Below are positions 13,901-22,200 of a stretch of 64,000 nucleotides of DNA, piece by piece. Under the pieces are notes generated by a model, which was given only the letters and a program-made list of their open reading frames with translations, was not told the DNA's origin and did no database searches. A program made the translations under genes and the position numbers. This stretch comes from Asterochloris sp. CNOR1 (taxonomy: Eukaryota > Chlorophyta > Trebouxiophyceae > Trebouxiales > Trebouxiaceae). Location: NCBI GenBank assembly GCA_963969365.1, contig OZ017746.1, positions 4,092,001 to 4,156,000 of the forward strand, given 5' to 3'. How positions within the stretch are numbered: the stretch's first letter is position 1; each line of letters begins with the position of its first letter.

Positions 13901-14433
13901 TCAGTGCACCGCAGTTCAGTATCCTGCGGTGCACTGAAGAGGGTCAGAGGAAAGGCTTAATTGACAAGCTGCGAGCTGACACCTCATTGAGAGCGCAGCT
14001 GTCAGAGGCATGCCAAGCTTGTAGCTGTGCAGGGCTCTGAGTCTGCTCAGGTGGGGATCTAGAGGCAGTTACAGGGGTGCAACAGAGTGGCTACGCTAAA
14101 GGGGGTCACTGTCACAGGTGGCTGTTATGATGTACCTTGCACTGCACTGGCAGCCAGGCAGGCAAGTTCTTGACAGGAGCACTCCAACCCATGTAAGGAG
14201 CGGGTGCAGATGCGGGGCCAGGACCAGGGAACTGAGTTCTGACATCATAGCCAATACCCAGAAGGCAGCAGCATGGCTGCCAGCAGCAGAGACATTGTCA
14301 AGGTGTTCATGCTGCATGTGTGCAGGGGTCTGGCAATGGCACATTGGACAAGACGCGTGCTGATGCCTCAGCCAATGCCAAGGAGGCAGCGGAGTGGATC
14401 AGGGATTGGAGAGCAAGGTGTGACCTGCTGTAA
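4971..14433 (+). CDS. TIC62: TIC62-like NAD(P)-binding plastid protein with long Ala/Gln-rich tail
   Basis: TIC62 is an atypical SDR-fold protein of plastid envelope, stroma and thylakoid that binds NADP(H) and anchors ferredoxin-NADP reductase. Exons with continuous phase: 4971-5016, 5073-5239, 5582-5666, 5931-6082, 6595-6763, 7892-7987, 8450-8601, 8863-9015, 9362-9508, 9850-10071, 10795-10966, 11589-11687, 11877-11968, 12353-12490, about 12795-13100, about 13578-13816, 14329-14433. The Rossmann start is VFVAGSTGRLGARIVREL. Conserved TIC62 stretches follow: VTSLGTGKFG, LNLFWGVLKWKKMAEEAL, IVRPGGMERP, LFGGQVSRLQVAELVAA, VLEVVAEPTAP. The tail is charged, then Ala/Gln/Pro-rich, with paired motifs WINDWRA/WIRDWRA and PWQQEDAA/PWQAQEDAA; I do not see the canonical plant FNR-binding repeat. 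The first 70 residues look like a transit peptide. One intron (5667-5930) needs a GC donor. Confidence 0.9.
6984..7108 (+). repeat. Decayed copy of the TIC62-like exon 5 end and donor
   Basis: About 125 bases in the intron copy the second half of exon 6595-6763 plus its donor flank (6691-6812), offset by roughly 293 bases. Shared landmarks in the same order are an AAGCTGG block, a CTGCAG, CTGG.G.CYGGCAA, a TGGCC.GCAA block and TAGCAATC.GAGCAGC. The copy has no usable reading frame. Confidence 0.75.
8624..8800 (+). repeat. Decayed copies of the TIC62-like exon 7 end
   Basis: The end of exon 8450-8601 contains CCCAGACCTGGCTGAG at about 8580. The same 16 bases recur at 8773, followed by AGGAAGG in place of AACAAGG. 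A weaker relative lies near 8630-8660 (CTCAGACCTCGTTGGG). The pattern is a short tandem array of the exon-donor edge, no longer coding. Confidence 0.65.
13245..13500 (+). repeat. Intronic degenerate tandem repeat in TIC62-like gene
   Basis: Three related blocks near 13250, 13320 and 13465 share a pattern of GTG or GTCG, then GCA, then GCAGCTGC, then GCAGA followed by CATC or CGTC. They also resemble the exon-end region around 13110-13160. They sit in the intron between the Ala/Pro-rich exon and the next exon at about 13578. I see no coding function. Confidence 0.45.
13897..13941. repeat. Perfect 18-bp inverted repeat (hairpin) in an intron
   Basis: The arm CTCTTCAGTGCACCGCAG at 13897-13914 is exactly matched by its reverse complement at 13924-13941, with a 9-base spacer. 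It lies inside the second-last intron of the TIC62-like gene. In RNA it would form a stable stem. There are no obvious terminal duplications that would mark it as an inserted element. Confidence 0.85.
14025..14060 (+). repeat. Decayed copy of a TIC62-like exon end
   Basis: The block GCAGGGCTCTGAGTCTGCTC followed by AG and GTGGGG closely copies the end of the preceding exon near 13796-13816 (CACAGGGCTCCAAGTCAGCG followed by CAG and GTGAAG). The copy keeps a donor-like GTGGGG. It could be an occasional micro-exon, but its frame and lack of conservation argue that it is a relic. Confidence 0.55.
14429..14433 (+). terminator. TGTAA motif overlapping the TIC62-like stop codon
   Basis: TGTAA is the usual polyadenylation signal of chlorophyte nuclear genes. 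Here it overlaps the TAA stop. It may be chance, since the functional signal should lie further downstream. Confidence 0.25.
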
Positions 14434-14904
14434 TGCCTGTGATGATCAGTTCACTTCCCCACAGCATGGCAACTCCCGAGCATGTCAGAGCCCAGCACCC
14501 ATCCTGGCAGATTGCAAGCAAGCAAACGCCCAGCACCCATCATAGTAACCCTGAGCAGACCAGCATGATCGTCCCCACTGAACAGGCAGGGACCATGGCT
14601 AAAGGCCACATAGAGCATGAGGGCTACCTGACATGGCCAGAGTTAGCATGATGGCTACTTGACCTCTTCTTGCACAATAAGCTCTCGCTGGACTGCTGCA
14701 GGAGCCTGGAGAGCAAGCTGCCCCAGGACGTGAAGACAAAAGCATGATCTACCAATCTGACCAAGGGGCTGCACAGATTGAAACAGCACTGATGTGGAGC
14801 CAGCCTGCCCATCCCTCTGAGACAGTTTCCAGCATTGACGTGAACCCCTACAATGTCATGACTTGGTTGAGATGAGATGACCTTGAAGCAAGCAATGTTT
14901 GTGG
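14434..14904. other. Tail-to-tail intergenic region
   Basis: About 470 bases separate the stop codons of two converging genes. It should contain both 3' untranslated regions. I see no gene in it. Confidence 0.5.
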
Positions 14905-17079
14905 TCACCCACTGTAACGTGCAGCAAGTTCTGGTGGAGGCTCCTCGTTCATGATGTCTGGGTGCTGCGCAAGATAAGTTCTAACTGTGGTGACTCTGTC
15001 AGCCAGGTAGGTATCATCTAGGAAGCTGTTGTAGGCAGCTTCGCTGCTTGATTGTTCACTCAGCTTCTTCGCAGCTAAGACACAGTGCCTGAGATAGATG
15101 CGACAGGGCAACACGTCGTCCCTGCAGCAGTGGTAGCAGCAGAACAATGTGTCAAGAGCATTGCGCTCAGGTTGTGCGCCAACACACAGTGCATACGGGT
15201 GCAGCAGAGGCTAACATGGCATCCCTGCAGCAAGCAGCACCACACAGCAGGTGATAGCGCCCGTTTAGACACCCAGGAAGGAGGCGGGATGCACTTTGTC
15301 CTGCAGCAGTAAGACGTGCTATTGCAGTAACAGCAGAGCAAGCAGGCGCTGGCCAGAGAAGCCTGTCCAGCATGCAGGTCACTCACTCAAGCATTGGATA
15401 AAGCGGGGCAGAGAAACGGCAGGCTGGCAGCGCCCACCTCCAGACTCTATCCACGCCGTGCTGGGTGTAGCGCCGATCCCACTCCTGTGGGCTGCAGCGC
15501 TCTGCTCTGTACTCAGCATCTGTCCACTTTGTGCACAGCACCTGCAGCCCGCAACTCGACAGCTTTGCAAACCAGCACAGCCAGAATAGCGCACTCTATG
15601 ATGGCACGGTCAGGCTGGCATGCATGCTGGGTGCAGCAAAGGCTGAAAGAGCAGGGCAGGCAGGGATGAATCATGCAGAGCTGTGGTGTCTACTAAGGAG
15701 TTGCACTGTACGGCCTGATGGGTGCCAGCCACGCGCAGCTGCCACGGCAGTGGAGGCACGCAGCCTGCTGGCGCATGTTCGCAGGGAGTGCGCTGCAACT
15801 CGCTGCGCAGGCTGCTGGGTGCCCGCCTGGGTGCAGCTGCAGGGGCACAGCAGAGCATGCAGCCTGCTGCCATGCAGGACTGGGTTGTTCAGCCAGCAGT
15901 CACGCTGAGCAACTCGGTGAGCACAGCCACAGGCAGCTGCAGCAGCTGAGCAGGGCAGGCAGGTTGCGGCCATGCAGGTGTGTGTTGCAGAGGCAGCTCT
16001 GCACGCCCTGCTTACGCAGCCCATGGGATTGCCAGCCAAGAGCAGCTGCAGCAGCTGGGGCAGGACAAGCAGGTGGCAGTTGTAGGCCTTAGCAGGCGGA
16101 TTCAGGGTGCTGGCTGTCTTGTGAAGCTGCTCCACCATGCGGGGCACTGGCCGTGCGTATCAAACCACTCACCGCTACGCAGCCCATGAGGTTGCCATCA
16201 AGATACAAGGGCTTCTCAACGACTAGCTTGAACTCATGCTCGCGCTCAATGAAAGCCTGCAAGCGTCGACATGGCTTCTCAGCATGAGCTGCATTCCACA
16301 GGCCCTGCTTGAAGCTCATGCTTGCGCTCAATGACAGCCTGCAGGCACGCCTGACAGCTTAGCATGAGCTGTACTTCACAGGTCTTCAGGCTGCAATGAA
16401 TCGCCTGCAGCAAGTTAAGCGTCAGCAGCATCACAGCACAGCCAGGCAGCTCTGCAGGCAAACAGGCCACCTTGGCCTGCATATCGGCGGCATTTCACTG
16501 ATGGCCTGCGCTGTTTTGTCATCGGGTGGAGGCATACAGGGTAGTCAGCACAAAAGGATGTAGCTCTAACAGCAGAGGGAGTATGGCCTGATGGGCAGCG
16601 GCGTGACACCCATCTGCTGCTGCTGGCAGCTAGAGAATGAGAGACACATCCTGCAGTTTGCAAAGCGACCCTGACAAGCACCCACAGGCTGCTGCTGGTA
16701 GCTGCCAAGGGCAAGGCTTGAAGCGCCTGTGTTGCTCTGTGCTGCTTGCCTGCACCGCCGAGGGAGTGAAGGGCACCTCAAAGACTGACACCACAATCTC
16801 TCCCCCGGCACATGGCTCGCAGCTGAGAGAAGAGGTCTCTCCTGTCTCAGGGCGGGCGATGCCCCGCTGGAAGAACACTGCTGCCGTGTGCGCAAAGACT
16901 CTGCGGTACCCCTGAATCTGCACATGCACAAACACCTGTAATGAGAGGGCTGCAGCAGCGACGCCTGCTGTCAAGTTGCAGCGCAGACAAACCTTGCCTT
17001 GCCGAAAGTGTAGGAGATCAGGGAATGTGGAGCGCGCGCTGTTCACAGACAGCAGGGATCCAAAACCAGCAACAGACAT
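14905..17079 (-). CDS. Conserved plant/algal protein, possibly gamma-glutamylcyclotransferase-like fold
   Basis: Minus-strand exons: 17079-16993, 16917-16756, 16256-16173, one ending at 15438 (start near 15483), and 15121-14905; at least one more probably lies at 15.6-16.1 kb. The protein starts MSVAGFGSLLSVNSARSTFPD, continues GYRRVFAHTAAVFFQRGIA, SLSCEPCAGGEIVVSVFEVP, AFIEREHEFKLVVEKPLY, QEWDRRYTQHGVDRVWRDD, and ends VLPCRIYLRHCVLAAKKL through PPPELAARYSG. I recognise this as a conserved protein of plants and algae but have no function for it. The N-terminal FGSLL and the following beta-rich region recall the YGSNL-type start of GGCT/AIG2-like folds; that link is inference only. No transit peptide is obvious. 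Confidence 0.65.
16226..16385 (-). repeat. Decayed tandem copy of the exon encoding AFIEREHEF
   Basis: The start of exon 16256-16173 (encoding AFIEREHEFK) is repeated 81 bases further into the preceding intron at 16307-16345, where the minus strand would read AVIERKHEL. A flanking block (CAGCATGAGCTG followed by TTCCACAGG or TTCACAGG) is also doubled at about 16278 and 16360. The copy keeps an acceptor-like CTGCAG-type end but does not run on in frame. Confidence 0.75.
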
Positions 17080-17302
17080 GAGTCCAGATGTATCCTGTAG
17101 GCCACAACAATGATGAGGCTGCTTGCTTGCTCATCTGCTGCTCAGGATGCATGTTGCTGCAGACTTACAGCCAGGCCTTCAAATGTATCATTTAGTACAT
17201 GGCCTGCCCTGAGCATGTTGAAAGACCTTATCAGGCACAGCTAGGGTTTCATGTGAGGGTTTTGAGCCACTCTTCTTCTTCAAGGCTGCCATGGTCAGGG
17301 TA

Positions 17303-17875
17303 TCATTTGTAGTGAATCTTGCCCTCAGGTGTCACCTCGATGGTGGGGGGATTGCCCTGCACTGCAGCAGCAGAGGCAGGGTGTGGTCATCTATCATGCA
17401 GCAGGCAGGGGCAGCAGGCACCTGGCTGATGCAGGGCAATAGCAAAACAGTAACGCTCACGGATCTTCTCAAGCTCCTGCCTCTCCTCATTATTGAGGTG
17501 ATTCAGGTCCTTGTCAAACTGCATACACGGCACTCCTCTTTTATGGCTGACAGCACAGGCAGACGTGCAGGGCATGCATGAACAAGCAGGCTAAGAGACT
17601 GGCATGTCTTGTGGGGAATGCACAGCACAAGCAGGCACTCGGCGTGACAGCCCTGGCAGTGCAGACAAGGCACTGCAGCAGGCAGCTCTGTTTACCACGT
17701 CCTTGGCAATCTGCAGAGCATGCAGCAGGCCTGTAGGAAGGCTTGTCAGACCAGGCTCTAAAGAGACTAGCCACAGTCTGTGGCCAGCTCTACAATCTGC
17801 CAGGAGCTACCAGCTCAGAAAACCAGCAGCAGGATGCACCTGGGCGGCCAGCTTCAGCCTCTTGTCCGGATCCAT
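17303..17875 (-). CDS. Small unrecognised protein (about 95 aa)
   Basis: A short complete gene can be built on the minus strand. It starts MDPDKRLKLAAQ at 17875. A second exon near 17730-17690 reads GLLHALQIAKDV. A third at about 17518-17421 reads FDKDLNHLNNEERQELEKIR followed by ERYCFAIALHQP. The last exon, 17363-17303, reads VQGNPPTIEVTPEGKIHYK and stop. Phases of the last three exons agree; the first junction needs a weak GTTTTC donor. The middle is a charged helix. I do not recognise the family. The tidy splice sites and the short polar C-terminus make it look real, perhaps a small organelle subunit or assembly factor, but that is a guess. Confidence 0.5.
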
Positions 17876-19265
17876 GGCTCAAGGGTGTGCAGGGGGAGGC
17901 TCTGGTGATCGCTAATGAGTGGCGCTGAGATGTGAGTGCTGTGTTGGGACACTGCAAGGTGCTGACAAGACGCTGACTTTGACTGCTGCTGTGGTCAGAG
18001 CCACCAGGCTTGGACCAGTCCTAGGCTGCCGCACTGCAGCCTAACATAGCTGGTAAGCGCAAGCGCAGCAACACGGAATTCTGCTTTGCAGGCCATCATG
18101 AACACCTTTCAAGAGTTGCTACGATTTTCATGTGGGTGAATCTGTTGGCAATGAGGCTGCAGCATGCATCAACAGTCGTCTTGTACAACATGAAAACAAC
18201 TTTGTGGGGCATGCTTCAGATTCTCAGGAGGTGCAACTTTTCAACCCACAAAGGCGGCAAGAGTCACTCAGATGTGGAGGGGCTGGGGGGCATTGAGTGA
18301 CCTGCACATCAATTGGATGCAGCTTGAGAGTCTTTTTGACCTAGGACTGCACAGAAGCAGGCACCAAGCCTTGGCCCTGGCACTTTTGGAAGGTCGCTTG
18401 GCAGCATGCCCACATGTTCACAGGCAGTCATAGGGTGCTTGACCTCGGCACTTTCCACAGCATTCCAGGGATTCAGACGTGGCAGGCGAGCTCAGGCAGG
18501 TGACGTGCACTGGTGCCCACCAGTCAGAGTGCTGACAGCAGACGAGCTGCTGGGGCTGACACCTGGAGGGCCCATGCTGCTGCCCCCAGTGCGGGGTGTG
18601 TTGAGCGAGGTCGGCGCGAGGGGCATCCGCGGGAGTCCCGGAGGTCTGCTGCCGGCTGCTGAAGGGCTTGTAGGGTCGTTGTGGTGAGCCTGCAGCCAGG
18701 GCCGCAGTTGAAAGCCAGGGATGCAGCATGCAGAGTGCACACCAGATGTGACGCTGGCTGCTGAAGGGCTCATGGGGTCACACCGGTGAGCCTCCAGCAA
18801 GGGCAGGCAGTTGGAGGTTGGGGTTGCAGCATGTGGAAAGCACAGCACACAGCTGCCCCATGCAGAGGCTGGGGTTGCAGCATGCACACAACACAGCTGC
18901 CTGGGGCAGCTGCCTTGGGCAGCTGTGTGTTGATGGCAGGCACTGGGATTCCAGCAAGCGGAGATGCACACCCCACCAGCGCCCAAAGCCAGGCTGGTGC
19001 TGCAGCAAGCGAAAGGCACCCCAGACAGCTGCCCCAGGCAGAGGCCGGGATTGGCAGCTTGCACACACACAGTGGCCCCAGGCGGCCTGTCCTGAAAGCA
19101 TGGCTGAGTTCAGCGCAAATCATTAAACTTCGTCGGTGGGGCAGTGCCTGGAGTCGAGCAGCCCGGTGCAGCTGCCTGGTCAGCCTGAGCCAACTGCGAG
19201 GCATGCCCTGACGAGGCCAAGCCTGAGTGAGTTCTCACTGCAACCATTCTGCCCCTCAGCAGAGT
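17876..19265. other. Intergenic region between kinesin 3' end and small gene 5' end
   Basis: About 1.4 kb with no gene I can support. It should hold the kinesin 3' untranslated region and the promoter of the small downstream gene. Its right half is a degenerate tandem repeat (see 18655-19090). Confidence 0.5.
18655..19090. repeat. Degenerate minisatellite
   Basis: A block starting GCTGCTGAAGGGCT at 18655 recurs at 18758 (period about 102), followed by four or more shorter, looser units of roughly 50 bases built around GGG.TTGCAGCA.G and CACA.CAGCTGCC. These lie near 18815, 18865, 18940, 18990 and 19045. It is non-coding and lies downstream of the kinesin stop codon. Confidence 0.65.
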
Positions 19266-22200
19266 CAGCAGCTCTCTTTGATGGACAGGCCCACCATGAG
19301 CTTGTTCTTGCTGCATGTCTTGTAGCATGCCTTCAGGTCTGATGCTCAGCATGGTACAGGCTGCCAGTATTCACTCCTTGAGCTGGTCATGGGCCATGAG
19401 ATGACCACTTCTCATGCATGGCACTGGTGCCATAGCCAGGCATGAGAGGCACAATTAGCCACTTGGTCCCTCAGCATCAGTCCCCCGCCCTGTCTCTGTC
19501 CAGCTCCATGTGACATTGTCCCATCATCAGAGGGCGGAAGCCAATGCTGCCCCACCTTGAGCAGCTCCATGAGCTGGTTGTGGGTGAGGGAGTTGAGGAT
19601 GACAATGTTGGGCACCCCACTGTCATCCTCCCTGTCTGCTTTGTTGACCGGCGCAAAGTTGCTGAAGCTCTCGTGCTCCCCCTTGCGCCGCCCGCGCCCA
19701 AACATGCGGCTCAGCACGCCCCTCTTCTTCTCAGGCTTGCGATCCTGCACACGTGGGGGCAATCTCTGCTCAAACCAAGCATGGGCTTCGGTTTGGCCCA
19801 TCCTTCTGTCACACTTCCAGTCCTGCAAGAAGCAGGTGACACTGAGAATCAGTCAAGTTTGGCGCCAGTCGCCTCTCAGCTACTGAGCAGCATGTCCGCT
19901 ACTTTCACTGAAAGTTGTATCAGTGGCCTCAGCCTGTCCCAAGGGCCAGCCACGTCTGAGTCTGGCAGCGCCTGCACACAGGTAGGTATTGGCTCGTGGC
20001 TCTCATTAGCCTGTGTGTGTGCGCACATTTGCGGGCAAGCAGTGTGCCACATGTCTTTGTTGTTGCATTCGAATGCCATGCACGGGTTCGCGCGTCTGCG
20101 GCTTGCAAGCCTGATACTACAGCAATATACCGCCGGCAGGCGGCAGCCTGTGCAAGACAGCGCCCCTCCTCGCCCTGAGCCTGCGCTTCTGGCACATGCT
20201 CGTCAGACAGCCGTTGCAGTAGCAAGCAGAGCCCCAGACTGCCTGCATGCTCTCCGCACCCACCCTGTTCACCTCAACAGTCCCCAGCAGGTGGCCCAGA
20301 GCGACACATGCACCCTGCAACTGTGACCCAGCGCCAAGCCCAGCCCACAGTGCAGCCTCTGCGCTTACCCAGTCTGCCTCAAAAGTCCCAAGGTGGTCGC
20401 CCGTCTCATTGCTGCTGAAGCTGGCCAGCGCCTCCTCCATCTGGGGCTCTGGCTGGCTCAGCGCGGCAGCTGCAGATGCGGCCTCCAGCTCCCTGACCCT
20501 CAGCTCGGCAGCCTCCAAGGCCTTCACCCGCTCTATCAGCCTGCGTATGCAGGGAATACTTGCGGAAATGTCAAGTGACAACACTTTGGAAAGTCTCATC
20601 TTGATACCCTACACCTGCTCTGTCAGCCTGCACACTGCATAGTGTGGTTGCTGATCAGCAGGGGAATTGCCATGACCTGCCAGCTGGGCCACTATAGAGA
20701 TGCACACTGATGCATGAGGTTGTTTGCATGTGCTGGGAGTCATGCAAGCTGTGACGGGGTGGTCTCAGCAGCCTTGTACTGGCCTGGCACTAGACCTGTA
20801 TCTGGCCACTTTGCAGCACAACTGCTGTGCTGCAACTGCCACCTGACCCAAAAGTCACTGCTGGACCATCCACACAAGATTTTCTTCACCAGCATGTTAC
20901 ACAGCGACCAGGTGAGCATGCTCTGAGTTGCTGGGGTCTTCTTCACCTGAGCTTCTCCTCGTCAGCCTCCTCTTCATCTGCCTGTGGCACCGCAGCTCTG
21001 CTGGCCTCTGCAGCCGCTGCAGCCGCCGCTGGTGTGGCAGCTGCCTCCAGCTCCCTGATCCTGGCCAGGAGTCCATCCCTCCCCGGATCGGGCAATTGCT
21101 GTGCAGGGCTGGCTGGGGGTGTCTCCTCAGCTTGCAGCGCGCCAGCAGACCTGGCAGCGGCAGCCTCAGCCTGCAGCAGAATCAAGAGCACTGCAGCCTT
21201 GAGTGCTGGACCCCCGGACTGCATGGCGCTGTCTGTGTAGGGCTGGCAAGGGCAGCTCCGCAGCTTGCAGGGCGCCAGCAGGCTGGGCAGCGGCTGCCTC
21301 AGCCTGCCTGGCCGGGGGCTCAGCAACAATGGGTGCCAGACAGCACGGCGCTGCAGGGCCAGCAGTGTGGGGCCCATGGCGAGCCGCGAAAAGCCACCTC
21401 CACAGCCCACTGTCAGAACACGCCTGCAGTGTGAACCCAGACTGCCAGCTGCAGCCCGCTTCCACTTCTGGGATACCTCTTAGTGTAGGGCCTCAGATCA
21501 AAGCCAGAGACCACCTTAGTGCTGCAAAGCGCATCACAGAAGCCTGCCGCAGCCCACACCCAGGGCAGCAATGTGGGCAGCCAATGGCAGCCACAGCCCA
21601 CCTCTGAAGCACCACAGCCGTGTGGCCCCCAGGCAAGCCACAGCCCACCTGCGGAGCACCACAGCAGCCTGGGCCCCTGCCACCAGCCTCAGCCTACCTC
21701 CAGGGCCGCAATGCGTGCCTTGAGCTGCGCCTCTGCCTCGCTGTTTACATCCCTGGGCGCAGATGACTCGGCTGCCCGCTGCTGCGCCTGCTGCGCTGCC
21801 TGGTGGGCTGCCTGCTGTGCCTGCTCCGCTGCCTGCTGCTGGGCCTGCTCGGCAGCTGCCTGCAGCGCTTGCACCTGCTGCCGCAGCTGCTCCTTCTCTT
21901 CATCCTCCCAGCTGTGCAAATCCTGCTCTCGTGCAGCCTGCAGCAGACAGAGAGTCAAGGTTGGACGAAAGCAGATGCTGTAGGGCGCTGTCCTGGTCCT
22001 GCTCTTGGGCAGCCTGCAGTTCAGACTGATGTTCCACAGCTGCCTACCGCTTCTGGGCGTTACCCTCTTCCTGCAAGATATCAAGGATGGAATAGGCAGC
22101 TTGGCACTTGAGAGAGTGCCTGTTGCATAATCAGGCTAGGCCAATCAAGGAGGCTGTTGGGGACCAGCACAGGCTGTGATTCTGCATAGCCTCGGCAGTG

